This document shows, in pieces, positions 41,741 to 51,408 of a stretch of 64,000 nt of DNA. The translations under genes and the position numbers were made by a program. Numbering within the stretch: the stretch's first letter is position 1; the number at the start of each line of letters is the position of its first letter. The notes beneath the pieces were generated by a model. That model had not been told where the DNA came from. It did not search any database and worked only from the letters and a program-made list of their open reading frames with translations. Source of the DNA: JAGHAJ01 sp964559865 [NCBI: uncultured Synergistota bacterium] (GTDB lineage Bacteria > Synergistota > JAGHAJ01); NCBI GenBank assembly GCA_964559865.1, contig CAZLJD010000025.1:34397-98396 (forward strand), read 5' to 3'.

Positions 41741-42996
41741 AGGGATATGTGCCACTCTCTTTGAGGATGATGCCGAGAAACTTCGGTGAGTTTGTTGGCC
41801 AGAGGCACATCCTTGGTGAAGGGAAACCACTTAGGACACTTATAGAGAGAGATGCCATTGGCTCTATGGTGTTTTATGGTCCCCCGGGTGTTGGAAAGAG
41901 TGCAGTTGCCAACATCATTGCCTTAGAAACTGGTTACCCTTCTGAAAGACTTAATGCTGCGGTTGCTGGTATTAAAGAGCTTAAGCCAATAGTTGCAAGA
42001 GCTGTTGCTTCCCCACCCTTGATACTCTTCATAGATGAGGTGCATAGGTTTAATAGGCTTCAGCAGGATGTATTGTTGCCTTACATGGAAGATGGTAGTG
42101 TCATTGTTATAGGAACTACCACCGAAAATCCTTTCTTTGAACTTAACCGTGCCCTGATTTCTCGTCTGAAGGTATTTGAGTTTAAGCCGCTTGCACCAGA
42201 TGAATTGAAAACTATATTGGATATGGCTATAGTGGATAAAAATAGGGGTCTGGGTAGCTACAGGGTAATTTTGGAAAAGGAGGCGGAAGACTCCCTGATT
42301 GCACTCTCTGGTGGCGATGCAAGAGCTTTGCTCAATGCATTGGAGATGGTGTTTTATGCCACCTTGGATGAAAGTAGCGGAGAGGCAAAAATAGAGTCTA
42401 AGACGCTGAAAGAGGTTTTACAAGTACCACCTTTGTGGTATGATAAGGACAGGGAGAAACATTATCAGTTTATCTCTGCCTTTATAAAGAGCATGAGAGG
42501 TTCTGACCCCGATGCTACTATATACTGGCTTGTTAGGATGGCAGAGAGCGGTGAGGATGTGAGGTTTATCGCAAGACGGATTGCTATATGTGCAGCAGAG
42601 GATGTGGGTTTGGCAGATCCGATAGCGTTGGTTGTTGCCTCTGCTGCTGTGCAGGTTGCTGATATGATAGGGTGGCCAGAGGCTATTTTACCGCTGGGGG
42701 AAGCAGCACTATATGTTGCAACTTCTGCAAAGAGTAACTCTGTTTATAAGGCTGTGAATAGTGCGAAGGAAGACGTAAAGAGGGGAAGATTGTTTGAAGT
42801 TCCCGTTCATCTCAGAGGGCCGGGAATGGGAAAGGGTTATAAGTATCCCCACGATTATCCAGAGCACTGGGTAAGACAGATGTATCTTCCTGAAGCGAGA
42901 AGGTATTATGAACCCACGACTATGGGGTATGAGAGGCGTTTAAGGAGGAAGATAGACGAACTTAGGAGGAGGAACAATAGAGATGGTTTATCTTGA
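41737..42996 (+). CDS. rarA: RarA/MgsA replication-associated AAA+ ATPase
   Basis: 419 residues: PLSLRMMPRNFGEFVGQRHILGEGKPLRTLIERD, Walker A GPPGVGKSA, Walker B LFIDEVHRF, sensor 1 GTTTENPFFE, and the C-terminal tetramerisation region (FISAFIKSMRGSDPDATIYWLVRMAESGED, then HYPxHxP-like KYPHDYPEHWV). It acts at stalled replication forks. GTG 41737 overlaps the HAD gene by 4 bases; the stop overlaps pmbA by 14. Confidence 0.94.
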   Translation: MKGYVPLSLRMMPRNFGEFVGQRHILGEGKPLRTLIERDAIGSMVFYGPPGVGKSAVANIIALETGYPSERLNAAVAGIKELKPIVARAVASPPLILFIDEVHRFNRLQQDVLLPYMEDGSVIVIGTTTENPFFELNRALISRLKVFEFKPLAPDELKTILDMAIVDKNRGLGSYRVILEKEAEDSLIALSGGDARALLNALEMVFYATLDESSGEAKIESKTLKEVLQVPPLWYDKDREKHYQFISAFIKSMRGSDPDATIYWLVRMAESGEDVRFIARRIAICAAEDVGLADPIALVVASAAVQVADMIGWPEAILPLGEAALYVATSAKSNSVYKAVNSAKEDVKRGRLFEVPVHLRGPGMGKGYKYPHDYPEHWVRQMYLPEARRYYEPTTMGYERRLRRKIDELRRRNNRDGLS

Positions 42997-44329
42997 TGTG
43001 GATAGGGTAAGAGAATTGGCTTTGAGGTCTGTTGATGTTGCTAAGTCTAAAGAGATAGATGCAGATTTTGTGTTTGGTCTTTCTTCGTCCTTTTCTGTTG
43101 AGTTTAGCGATGGTGATGTGGAGAGTTGGGAAAGCTCTGTTGAACAAGGGGTGGGTATAAGGGTTGTAAGAGGCGATAAGCAGGGTTTTGCCTATACCAA
43201 CAGCTTTGAGTGGGATGCGATTATTCAAACATTAGAGGATGCTGTGCTCTTGTCTGATGTGGTTGATTTGGATCCATATAACTCTTTGGCTAAGCAGCCG
43301 GAAGGTATTGTTGAGTTGCAGATGGTTGACACCAGATTGCTTGAGATAGATGTCTCAGAAAAAGTAGGTATTGCTCGTGGAATAGAGGAGTCAGCGAGAA
43401 AGTATGACAAGCGAATTGTACATACAAGGAAGGCAAGTTATTCGGACAGTTATAGTTTCTCTTTGATTGCCAATACTAATGGGCTTTTTGTGGAAAACGA
43501 ATCCACTTCTGTAGGGGTAGGCGTTGGAGTTATTGCTCAGGGCGATAAGGACATGGCTACTGGGTATTATGGTAATAGTGCTGTTTTTTTAGATGATCTA
43601 CCTGAAGAGGTAGGGATGGTTGCTGCTCGTAGGGCAGTGGAGATGCTCGATGCAAAGAGCGTTAGGAGTGGAACTATTTCTGTTGTTTTTGACCCTGTTT
43701 CTGCGGTTGATCTTCTTTCCGTCCTTGCCCCCTTGTTTTCTGCTGAGGAGGGACAGAAGGGGCGTTCAGTTTTGTGGGATAAAAAGGGTGAGGCACTTTT
43801 TTCTAGCAAGATTACCATAATAGATGATGGCACGCTGCCTCGTAGGTTGGGCAGTTCGCCGACGGATGCAGAGGGCGTAAAGACTTCAAGAAAGGTTTTA
43901 GTAAAGGATGGTGTGTTGAATGGCTATCTTTATAACATATATACTGCTAACAAAGATGGCGTTCGATCAACTGGTAATGGCGTTAGATCTTACGCCACGC
44001 TACCCGGAGTTGGAATATCAAATCTATTTGTAGAGGGAAAAGATGGAGGTTTGCATGATGCCATTGCTGGTGTGAAGAGAGGAATACTCGTATATGAAAT
44101 ACTTGGCATGCATACAGTTAATCCGGTTTCTGGAGAGTTTTCTGTTGGCGTTTCTGGTTTGTGGATAGAGGATGGTGAGATTAGCTATCCTGTAAGAGGT
44201 GTTACTATTAGTGATAATATTTTGGACATGATGAGAAAGGTAGACTTTGTTGGTAAAGACACCACCTTCTTTGGAAACATAGGAGGTGCCACGCTGAGAG
44301 TGAGGGACATCGTTTTGGGAGGGGATTGA
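42983..44329 (+). CDS. pmbA: TldE/PmbA-family metallopeptidase subunit
   Basis: 448 residues: FVFGLSSSFSVEFSDGDVESWESSVEQGVGIRVVRGDKQGFAYTNSF, VVFDPVSAVDLLSVLAPLFSAE, TIIDDGTLPRRLGSSPTDAEGVKT and a C-terminal SVGVSGLWIEDGEISYPVRGVTISDNILDM. No HExxxH motif, so it is the non-metal TldE/PmbA type, which forms a heterodimer with TldD. No tldD is visible here; it may lie elsewhere. It overlaps rarA. Confidence 0.9.
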   Translation: MVYLDVDRVRELALRSVDVAKSKEIDADFVFGLSSSFSVEFSDGDVESWESSVEQGVGIRVVRGDKQGFAYTNSFEWDAIIQTLEDAVLLSDVVDLDPYNSLAKQPEGIVELQMVDTRLLEIDVSEKVGIARGIEESARKYDKRIVHTRKASYSDSYSFSLIANTNGLFVENESTSVGVGVGVIAQGDKDMATGYYGNSAVFLDDLPEEVGMVAARRAVEMLDAKSVRSGTISVVFDPVSAVDLLSVLAPLFSAEEGQKGRSVLWDKKGEALFSSKITIIDDGTLPRRLGSSPTDAEGVKTSRKVLVKDGVLNGYLYNIYTANKDGVRSTGNGVRSYATLPGVGISNLFVEGKDGGLHDAIAGVKRGILVYEILGMHTVNPVSGEFSVGVSGLWIEDGEISYPVRGVTISDNILDMMRKVDFVGKDTTFFGNIGGATLRVRDIVLGGD

Positions 44330-44332
44330 TAA

Positions 44333-45868
44333 ATGCCTTTGAGGAAGTTATGCGTTTTCTTGATGGTGCTTTTAATTGTCCTATTAGCCTGTGGTGTTGC
44401 GTATTCTAAGAGTGTTGTTTCTTTGAGATGGTTGAACAAGAAGGTATCCATAGGTTACTTTAAATCTGGTAAAGTAATATACCTTCCATTTCAGAAACTT
44501 ACTGATCTTTATGGTGGTAAGTATAAATATAGTAAGGCCGACAAGACGCTTTTGTCATTCATAGGTAAGCACAAAATACAAGTGCAGGCAGGTAATGTGA
44601 TAGTCTATGTGGATAGGAACATATACTCCTTGAATCAGAAACCAGTTTACAAGGATGGGGAATTGTGGGTTCCAATAGATATGCTAAAGATACTTGGAAG
44701 AGTCTTTTATAAGATCCAGCAGGTTACCCAGAAAGAAGAAGTGAAACCCCAACAACCAGAGAAACCGCAAGAGCAGAAAAGCCCAGAGACTCCTTCCGGA
44801 TTTTGTGGTGTAGTGGGGATAAGGTCTTCTACGCACGATGCATTTACGAGAATAGTTGTGGAATTAGATAAACTACCTTCATTTAGCAGTAGTTTTGATA
44901 GGGATATAGATGCTGTTAATGTAGTTCTTTCCAATGTTCATTTGAATAAGGCTATTTCTAAGGATGTAAGTGATGGTTTTGTTAAAAGTGTGAGGATATA
45001 TGTAAAGAATGATAAGGTGTATTTGAGCGTTTATCTTGTGTCGGCTCTTCCATTTAAAGTCTTTTCTCTTTCTAAGCCTCCGCGGGTTGTTGTTGATGTT
45101 CAGCACAAGCGGAGTCCTGTCGAAGTGAAGTCTGAGGTTTCGAGTGGAACGAAGCCTTCGGAGAAGAGATTTGTGCCTTCAAAGAGGCCTCTCATAGTAA
45201 TAGACCCTGGTCATGGTGGTAAAGACCCGGGTGCTATAGGACCTACCGGGGTTAAGGAAAAGGATATAACCCTTAAAGTTGGGCTTTTGCTCAGAAAGTA
45301 CCTCCTTTCCATGGGATATAGGGTAGCAATGACAAGAGACAAGGATGTGTTTGTTTCCCTTAGAGGTAGGACGAGGATTGCACAAAAGCTCCATGCAGAC
45401 CTATTTATAAGCCTTCATTGTAACGCTGCGTTCAGCAGAAAGGCCTCTGGTGCTGAAGTATACTATATGTCTTTGCCGTCGAGCAGAAGCGCTATGGAGA
45501 CGGCCATTAGAGAAAACAAGAGTTTGGGTGTGAGCGGCAAAGAAACCAAGCGCAGGATGAATCTTTTGTCTATTATTCTTGCAGATATGCGCAGGAATGC
45601 AAAGCTTAATACAAGTGCCCGTTTGGCAGAGATACTACAAAAGCAGATAAAAAGGGTGAAATGGGTATACTCGAGAAAGGTTGCACAGGCACCATTTGTA
45701 GTACTGGAAGGATTTGATGCCATACCTGCTGTACTGGTGGAGATGGCATTTATATCTAACCCGAGAGAAGAAAAATTGCTTTCTAACTATACATTTCAGA
45801 AAATGATGGCAAGAAACATTGCGATTGGGATAAAGAGGTTTTTCTCCCTGTACAGAGGTGGAAGGTAA
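44333..45868 (+). CDS. N-acetylmuramoyl-L-alanine amidase with AMIN domain
   Basis: 511 residues. A signal or anchor segment (LCVFLMVLLIVLLACGVAYS) is followed by a copper-amine-oxidase-N-like domain (about 30-130), a Pro/Gln/Glu-rich linker (PQQPEKPQEQKSPETP), an AMIN domain (about 160-260, GIRSSTHDAFTRIVVELD) and an Amidase_3 catalytic domain with VIDPGHGGKDPGAIGPTG, a second zinc His in LFISLHCNAAF and VLVEMAFISNPREE. It splits cell-wall peptides from glycan during division. It overlaps the GerMN gene by one base (TAATG). Confidence 0.93.
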   Translation: MPLRKLCVFLMVLLIVLLACGVAYSKSVVSLRWLNKKVSIGYFKSGKVIYLPFQKLTDLYGGKYKYSKADKTLLSFIGKHKIQVQAGNVIVYVDRNIYSLNQKPVYKDGELWVPIDMLKILGRVFYKIQQVTQKEEVKPQQPEKPQEQKSPETPSGFCGVVGIRSSTHDAFTRIVVELDKLPSFSSSFDRDIDAVNVVLSNVHLNKAISKDVSDGFVKSVRIYVKNDKVYLSVYLVSALPFKVFSLSKPPRVVVDVQHKRSPVEVKSEVSSGTKPSEKRFVPSKRPLIVIDPGHGGKDPGAIGPTGVKEKDITLKVGLLLRKYLLSMGYRVAMTRDKDVFVSLRGRTRIAQKLHADLFISLHCNAAFSRKASGAEVYYMSLPSSRSAMETAIRENKSLGVSGKETKRRMNLLSIILADMRRNAKLNTSARLAEILQKQIKRVKWVYSRKVAQAPFVVLEGFDAIPAVLVEMAFISNPREEKLLSNYTFQKMMARNIAIGIKRFFSLYRGGR

Positions 45869-46497
45869 TGGCAAAGCATGTGAAGAAAAAGGGTGAAGGT
45901 AGTTTTTTGAAGACATTTTTGTTGCTTGGGGTATTGTTTGTTGTTGTGAGTCTGGTTAGCTACTACATGGTGGGGTACTTTCTCAACAAGGGGATGGTAA
46001 AAAAGGTTACTAAGGTAGTGCAAAAAACTGAAAGAAATCTTCCACCGTTTCCTGAGGTGATAAAGGAAGAATCGCCCAATATGGTGAAGGTATTTATTTA
46101 CTATGGAGATGCAGATGGAAGGCACTTCGATGTGGAACAGCGTTTTGTTAAAAAGGCACCAATGGACGTAATGGTAAAGGAGGTTGTAAATAAACTTCTT
46201 GAGGGGCCATCAACAGAGGGTAGCATATCTGTGATACCTAAAGGTGTTGTGCTAAAGCATGTCTTTATTGGCAAGGATGTAGTGTATCTTGACTTTAATT
46301 CTGCTATTGTAAACAACCATCCAGGTGGAAGTAGGGCAGAACTTTTGACCATCTATTCTATCGTTGACAGTGTTGTTGCCAATTTTTTGCCAGATATAAA
46401 AGAGGTTCAGATACTGGTTGATGGGAAGATTTTGCCAACACTAAAGGGACATATAGATATAAGCAAGCCGTTGATCCCAGACAAAGATATATTTTAG
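45868..46497 (+). CDS. Membrane-anchored GerMN-domain protein
   Basis: 209 residues. A basic N-terminus precedes one membrane span ([24 protein letters not shown]), then a GerMN domain (about 75-195): [55 protein letters not shown] and [28 protein letters not shown]. GerMN domains occur in envelope lipoproteins and in sporulation factors; nothing else suggests sporulation. The genomic link to the amidase implies a cell-wall role, probably as its partner. Confidence 0.88.
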   Translation: MAKHVKKKGEGSFLKTFLLLGVLFVVVSLVSYYMVGYFLNKGMVKKVTKVVQKTERNLPPFPEVIKEESPNMVKVFIYYGDADGRHFDVEQRFVKKAPMDVMVKEVVNKLLEGPSTEGSISVIPKGVVLKHVFIGKDVVYLDFNSAIVNNHPGGSRAELLTIYSIVDSVVANFLPDIKEVQILVDGKILPTLKGHIDISKPLIPDKDIF

Positions 46498-46511
46498 TAG
46501 AGGTGATAGTG

Positions 46512-47252
46512 TTGCGAGTTGATGGTAGAAACAATGACCAGTTGCGTAAGGTAAGGATCATAAGAAAATATAACAAGTATGCAGAGGGTTCTGCGTTGAT
46601 AGAGATGGGAGATACACGGGTGATCGCTACTGCTTCGGTGGATGATAAAGTGCCTCCTTTTCTGAAAGGTACTGGAAAGGGATGGGTTACGGCAGAGTAC
46701 GCTATGTTACCGAGGGCCACACAGACGAGGAATCAGAGGGAGTCTGTGAGGGGAAAGATAAACGGTAGGAGTCAAGAGATTCAAAGGTTGATAGGGAGAG
46801 CTTTGAGAGCTGTGGTTAACCTTGATAGTTTGAATGAGCATACCATCTGGATAGATTGCGATGTCCTTCAGGCGGATGGCGGAACAAGAACGGCATCTAT
46901 TACTGCTGCATTTGTTGCACTTGTTGATGCTCTGACTACGATGAGGGAAAATGGGAAAATAGATCATATCCCTATAAAGAACTATGTTGCAGCTGTTAGC
47001 GTAGGGATAGTGGATGGTGAGAAGCTTTTGGACCTGTGTTTTGAAGAGGACTCCAAGGCAGATGTGGATATGAATGTAGTGATGACAGACGATGGGAACT
47101 TCATAGAGGTTCAGGGAACTGCAGAACACAGGGTATTTTCCATGCAAGATATGAACGAGCTTTTGCAATTGGCACATAAGGGAATAAGAGAGCTAATAAA
47201 CATGCAAAGAATTTCCCTTGGTAAGGTCGGAGTGAAAGAGAATTGGAGATAG
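46512..47252 (+). CDS. rph: Ribonuclease PH
   Basis: 246 residues: [106 protein letters not shown] and DEDSxAD-like [30 protein letters not shown]. It trims tRNA 3' ends by phosphorolysis. TTG 46512 places MRVDGR at the N-terminus and has GAGGTG 6 bases upstream; the frame from GTG 46503 would add three odd residues. Overlaps the next gene by 10 bases, the classic rph-rdgB pairing. Confidence 0.95.
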   Translation: MRVDGRNNDQLRKVRIIRKYNKYAEGSALIEMGDTRVIATASVDDKVPPFLKGTGKGWVTAEYAMLPRATQTRNQRESVRGKINGRSQEIQRLIGRALRAVVNLDSLNEHTIWIDCDVLQADGGTRTASITAAFVALVDALTTMRENGKIDHIPIKNYVAAVSVGIVDGEKLLDLCFEEDSKADVDMNVVMTDDGNFIEVQGTAEHRVFSMQDMNELLQLAHKGIRELINMQRISLGKVGVKENWR

Positions 47253-48586
47253 TTATTGCTACAACTAATAAGGGGAAGTTCAAGGAGATCTCTTCGTTTT
47301 TTGCCAGGGAACTTCCGGAGATTGACCTACTCTCTTTGAAAGATTTTCCTTACTACCCTGTAGTGGAAGAGGACGGTAAGACGGTTGAAGAAAATGCTGT
47401 TAAAAAGGCGGTTGAGTACTCCAAGTTTTTTGGCTTGCCAGTGATAGCAGAGGATAGCGCTTTGGAGGTAGATGCGCTTGGGGGTAGGCCAGGAATATAC
47501 TCTTCTCGTTATGGCAGTGATGACAGGCAGAGGATAAGCAGGGTATTGAGAGAACTTGAAGGTGTTCCTGAGGGGAGTAGAAGTGCGCAGTTTCGATGTG
47601 TTACCGTTTTTGCTGTTCCAGGTGGAAAGAGGTATATATCTACAGGGGTAGTGGAGGGTAGAATACTTACTGAGCCTGTTGGGAGTAATGGATTTGGTTA
47701 TGATCCCATATTCTTTGTTGATGCCTTTGATAAGACCTTTGCTCAACTTTTGCCTGAGCAGAAGGAGGAAATTAGCCATAGGGGAAGTGCTTTAAGGGGG
47801 ATCGTTAAGTTTGTCAAACTCTACCTGCTTCAAGAGGTTATAAGGCATCGTGGAAAGGTTGCAGTTGCGTTTTCCGGTGGGATGGACAGTACATTTCTTC
47901 TTGCAGTAGCAAGAGATGTGAGTAGAGATGTTGTAGCTCTCTTCGTTGATACCCCCTATATCGTTGAGGAACAGAGGATTTCTGTCCAACTACTCTCGCA
48001 CGATATGGCAGTGAAACTTGTGACACTAAAGATAGACGGGATGGAGTTGGCAAGTGTTATGGAGAATACGAAGCAAAGGTGTTATCTTTGCAAGAAGGCA
48101 ATGTATTCAAAGATGCTTTCCTGGTGCGAAGAGGGAGGTTATCAATTGTTGGATGGTACAAATCTTACGGATACCCACCATGATAGGCCGGGTATTGTGG
48201 CCCTAAGGGAGCTTGGAGTTTACACTCCCATGTTGGAAGTGGGATTGGAAAAGGAAGAGATAACTTCCCTATGCGAGCATCTTCGGATACCATTAGATAC
48301 AGTTTACTCTAATACATGTTTGTTAACCAGATTTCCATTTGGATTTTCTCCCAGTATATGCCTTCTCAGAGGAGTGGAGAGGGTTGAAGCCTACTTGAAG
48401 CTTGTGGGTTTTTCCGTGATTAGGGTAAGGGTACATGATGGTGGGGTCTGTCGTATACAGGTAGGCAAGAATGAAATCGATGCTATTTGTGGAAGAGAGA
48501 TTAGTCGTGAAATAGTGCAGCAGTGTAAAGACTCTGGATTTGAGGTTGCAACGTTGGATTTAGAAGGTTATGCGTTTGGGAGGTAA
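47243..48586 (+). CDS. RdgB (XTP/dITP pyrophosphatase) fused to LarE
   Basis: One uninterrupted 447-residue frame with two enzymes. Residues 1-195 are Rdg[52 protein letters not shown] and EISHRGSAL; it removes deaminated purine nucleotides. Residues about 200-447 are LarE, the sulfur-inserting enzyme of nickel-pincer cofactor synthesis: PP-loop [11 protein letters not shown] (209-219), [44 protein letters not shown] and [11 protein letters not shown], whose Cys359 aligns by motif with the sulfur-donor Cys. The sequence of both halves looks intact. Start TTG 47243. Confidence 0.9.
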   Translation: MEIVIATTNKGKFKEISSFFARELPEIDLLSLKDFPYYPVVEEDGKTVEENAVKKAVEYSKFFGLPVIAEDSALEVDALGGRPGIYSSRYGSDDRQRISRVLRELEGVPEGSRSAQFRCVTVFAVPGGKRYISTGVVEGRILTEPVGSNGFGYDPIFFVDAFDKTFAQLLPEQKEEISHRGSALRGIVKFVKLYLLQEVIRHRGKVAVAFSGGMDSTFLLAVARDVSRDVVALFVDTPYIVEEQRISVQLLSHDMAVKLVTLKIDGMELASVMENTKQRCYLCKKAMYSKMLSWCEEGGYQLLDGTNLTDTHHDRPGIVALRELGVYTPMLEVGLEKEEITSLCEHLRIPLDTVYSNTCLLTRFPFGFSPSICLLRGVERVEAYLKLVGFSVIRVRVHDGGVCRIQVGKNEIDAICGREISREIVQQCKDSGFEVATLDLEGYAFGR

Positions 48587-49297
48587 ACTTCTCACTCTCC
48601 ACCTTCTTAATCCGAACTCGTCTGTGTAAGGATAGTTGTTTCCCGCTTCTGTTGAAACTGCACCTAAGTAACCAGCCTTTTTTACCATCTTTTCTATCGC
48701 CTTATTATATTTCCCGTAGGGATAGGATAAGAAGTTTATCCTTGTATGTAAGTTTTGTTCTAAGTAAAGCTTTGAGTTTACTATCTGTTCCCAACATCTT
48801 TTGGGTGAATAGGAGTACAACATTACCAAATTTGGATGCGTTATAGTGTGTGAACCAATCTCTATCAAACCACTTTCCTTCATTGTCCATATCTCTGGCC
48901 AACTTAGATGTCCTTTTGCACCTATGTAAGCTGTTATAAGAAATATTGTCATCTTGGCATGATACTTCTTTAATAGTGGAAATGCAACGGTATATATATC
49001 ACTGTATCCATCATCTGCTGTTAGGACTATTGGGTTTGGTGGTAGCTTGAGCTTATGGTGTTTCCATAAGTAGAGTTCCATCAGGCTTATCGTATGATAA
49101 TTGTGGTTTCTTAGGTATTTTAGTTTGCTTTCAAAGGTCTGCGGGGTGGTCCAAAGAGATATGTAATTCCCTACATTAGTTTCAGGAAGTGGTGCTATAT
49201 GATGAAACATGAGTATCGGTATGCCTCTGGCGTTTACAGGCAGATTGACTGCCAGCATTGTTGCTAAAAGGATTACGATAAAGGCAATCTTCTTCAT
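48560..49297 (-). CDS. Secreted polysaccharide deacetylase
   Basis: 245 residues with a signal peptide (MKKIAFIVILLATMLAVNLPVNA). NodB-fold motifs: PILMFHHIAP, VLTADDGYSDIY (metal Asp pair), IGSHTITHPNL (metal His pair) and NFLSYPYGKYN. It probably removes N-acetyl groups from a surface polymer. Its 3' end overlaps the rdgB-larE gene by 27 bases on the opposite strand. The -10 box is only about 10 bases before the ATG, and no Shine-Dalgarno is seen. Confidence 0.9.
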   Translation of the reverse strand: MKKIAFIVILLATMLAVNLPVNARGIPILMFHHIAPLPETNVGNYISLWTTPQTFESKLKYLRNHNYHTISLMELYLWKHHKLKLPPNPIVLTADDGYSDIYTVAFPLLKKYHAKMTIFLITAYIGAKGHLSWPEIWTMKESGLIEIGSHTITHPNLVMLYSYSPKRCWEQIVNSKLYLEQNLHTRINFLSYPYGKYNKAIEKMVKKAGYLGAVSTEAGNNYPYTDEFGLRRWRVRSLPPKRITF

Positions 49298-49306
49298 CTC
49301 GCAGGT

Positions 49307-49352
49307 ATTTTATCATGTGACCTTGACGGGGTCAATATGTAAATGATACAAT
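49307..49352. promoter_or_regulatory. Divergent promoters with interleaved -35 boxes
   Basis: Minus strand: TTGACC (49335-49330), 17-base spacer, TAAAAT (49312-49307). Plus strand: TTGACG (49323-49328), 18-base spacer, TACAAT (49347-49352). The -35 boxes form the inverted repeat TTGAC-GGG-GTCAA, so one site could serve or control both genes. Confidence 0.65.
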
Positions 49353-49449
49353 GTTTTGGTAAGTTTCATGGTAGTTTGTACGGAACAAAACTCGGCTTGG
49401 GTTTTCGGGTGAGTTTACCATATTTAAATCCATATGTGATGGTGTAGTT

Positions 49450-50442
49450 TTGGGGTGGCTGAGGCAAAAGGTTGTAAGATTTTTGTCTGATTTTAATCTC
49501 ATTAGCGGTTACTACAGAGGGATAGCAACTATATTTGTGCTCCATCATGTGCGATCCTCTCCGGTAGGCGAACTCCCTGCAAACGATGTGTTTAGAGTCT
49601 CGCCAGAGTTCTTGGAAGATTTCATAGTTTTGCTTGGGGATGCGGGCTACCACTTTATGAGTATAGATGATCTGTATGAAGCTTTGCACTCTGGGGAAGT
49701 AGTAAAAAAAGGGGTGGTTTTTACACTTGATGATGGCTATATAGATGTTTTTAAGGAGGCATATCCTATTTTTAAGAAATATAGTGTGCCTTTTACGGTC
49801 TATATAACTACTTCATTTCTTGACCGAAAGGGCATTCTTTGGTGGTATGCATTAGAAAACCTGGCCTTAAGAAGTGATGAGTTAGTAGTTGGTGGTGATA
49901 GGTTTATCTGCGATACTTATGCCCAGAAGAATAATGTTCTTTTGGAATTGGGGAAATTGGTTCGAAGTTTAAGACAAGAGGATCTTTTGTGTGAACTGAA
50001 CGGGCTTTTCGGAAGGTATGATGTAAACTGGTTTTATAGAAACGAAGAGCTGTGTATGAGCTGGAAAGATGTCGAGCTATTGAGCAAGGAAAAGTTATGC
50101 ACGATAGGTAATCATACTGTTAATCACCTTGTGTTTAGTAAGCTCTCCGAAGATGAGATTGTGGCTGAGGTCATGGATGCTAATAGGATAATAGAACACA
50201 GGATTGGTAGGAAGGTTAAGCACTTTGCTTATCCTTTTGGTGGTAGAGAGGAGGTGGGGGTGAGGGAAACGGAGATATTAGGAGAACTTGGTTTTAGAAC
50301 TGTTGTTACTGCAAGGTGGGGGAACATTTATCCTGAGCACAAGCGTTACTGTGGTTGCTGTTTGCCGAGGATTACTCTAACTGAAGGTTTTAAGGTGGGA
50401 GACATAAGTAAGTTCCGAAGGAGGAGGATAGTTACAGTATAG
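49450..50442 (+). CDS. Polysaccharide deacetylase-family protein, cytoplasmic form
   Basis: 330 residues without a signal peptide. NodB motifs FVLHHVRSS, FTLDDGYIDVF, IGNHTVNHLV and HFAYPFGGREEVG are intact. Extra residues between about 130 and 210 are unlike the shorter secreted enzyme on its left. It starts at TTG 49450 and is followed 3 bases later by a glycosyltransferase gene, so it probably acts on the same surface glycan during assembly. Confidence 0.86.
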   Translation: MGWLRQKVVRFLSDFNLISGYYRGIATIFVLHHVRSSPVGELPANDVFRVSPEFLEDFIVLLGDAGYHFMSIDDLYEALHSGEVVKKGVVFTLDDGYIDVFKEAYPIFKKYSVPFTVYITTSFLDRKGILWWYALENLALRSDELVVGGDRFICDTYAQKNNVLLELGKLVRSLRQEDLLCELNGLFGRYDVNWFYRNEELCMSWKDVELLSKEKLCTIGNHTVNHLVFSKLSEDEIVAEVMDANRIIEHRIGRKVKHFAYPFGGREEVGVRETEILGELGFRTVVTARWGNIYPEHKRYCGCCLPRITLTEGFKVGDISKFRRRRIVTV

Positions 50443-50445
50443 ATT

Positions 50446-51396
50446 ATGAATAGTAGGCCAACCGTTAGCGTTGTGATACCAACATATAATAGATCGCATT
50501 TGTTAGGGAGGGCTATTCGTAGTGTCCTGAACCAAAGCTATCAAGACTTTGAGATAATCGTTGTGGATGACGGTTCTACTGATGATACGTGTGGTGTGGT
50601 TAGAGGATTTCAGGAATTTGATGGTAGAATTAGGTATATGAGGCGTAATTTCAGAAGGGGTCCCTCTGTAGCGAGGAATGTGGGTATTAGGGCTGCAAGA
50701 GGGGATTATATAGGCTTTTTGGACGACGATGACGAGTGGATGAAAGAGAAGTTGGAGAAGCAGATTCGGATCTTTGAGGGTTCACCCGATAGTGTAGGTG
50801 TTGTTTATACGAAAATATGGAGGCGATGGGGAAGAGAAGGAGCTTATTTTCCTTCTCTTAAGGTGAAACAGAACAGCGGTAATGTTTACCGTGAGCTTCT
50901 GAAGTGGAACTTTGTGCATACCCCAACTGTTCTTGTGAGGGCGGAATGTTTTGGTAGAGTGGGTCTTTTTGATGAGGGTTTCTTTGCATTCGAGGATTGG
51001 GAACTTTTTATTAGGCTTTCAAAGTTTTATGAGTTTAGGTATCTCGATGAGTTGCTGGTTATATCCCACTGTACACCAGGGAGTTTATCCTGTAATGAAT
51101 GGGCGATTGTTGAGGGGCTTGAGAGGATTCTGCAGAAACATTTTCAAGATATTCAGGATAGTAAAAGGTGCTTGGCAAGGTTCTTTTATACTATTGGTAG
51201 TGCTTGGTATCAGATAGGAAAAACAAAGCAGGGGAGGGATTATATCTTTAAAGCAATAAAGGTGTATCCCTTCAACTTTAAGTATTTTGTGGCAGCCTTC
51301 TTGTCTCTTATGGGTAGGAAGAGTTATAAATTAGTTGCAAAGCTTAGGCGGAGCTTTAGACCTACTATGGGGTGTGGCTGTGAATGGAATCCTTAA
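50446..51396 (+). CDS. Family 2 glycosyltransferase
   Basis: 316 residues, GT-A fold: VSVVIPTYNRSHLLGRAIRSVLNQSYQDFEIIVVDDGSTDDT, ARNVGIRAARGDYIGFLDDDDEWM (DxD motif near residue 100) and a catalytic ED-type motif FEDWELFIRL near 185. It has no membrane span. Donor and acceptor are unknown. Part of the polysaccharide cluster. Confidence 0.92.
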   Translation: MNSRPTVSVVIPTYNRSHLLGRAIRSVLNQSYQDFEIIVVDDGSTDDTCGVVRGFQEFDGRIRYMRRNFRRGPSVARNVGIRAARGDYIGFLDDDDEWMKEKLEKQIRIFEGSPDSVGVVYTKIWRRWGREGAYFPSLKVKQNSGNVYRELLKWNFVHTPTVLVRAECFGRVGLFDEGFFAFEDWELFIRLSKFYEFRYLDELLVISHCTPGSLSCNEWAIVEGLERILQKHFQDIQDSKRCLARFFYTIGSAWYQIGKTKQGRDYIFKAIKVYPFNFKYFVAAFLSLMGRKSYKLVAKLRRSFRPTMGCGCEWNP

Positions 51397-51408
51397 TGCT
51401 TTTGGAGA

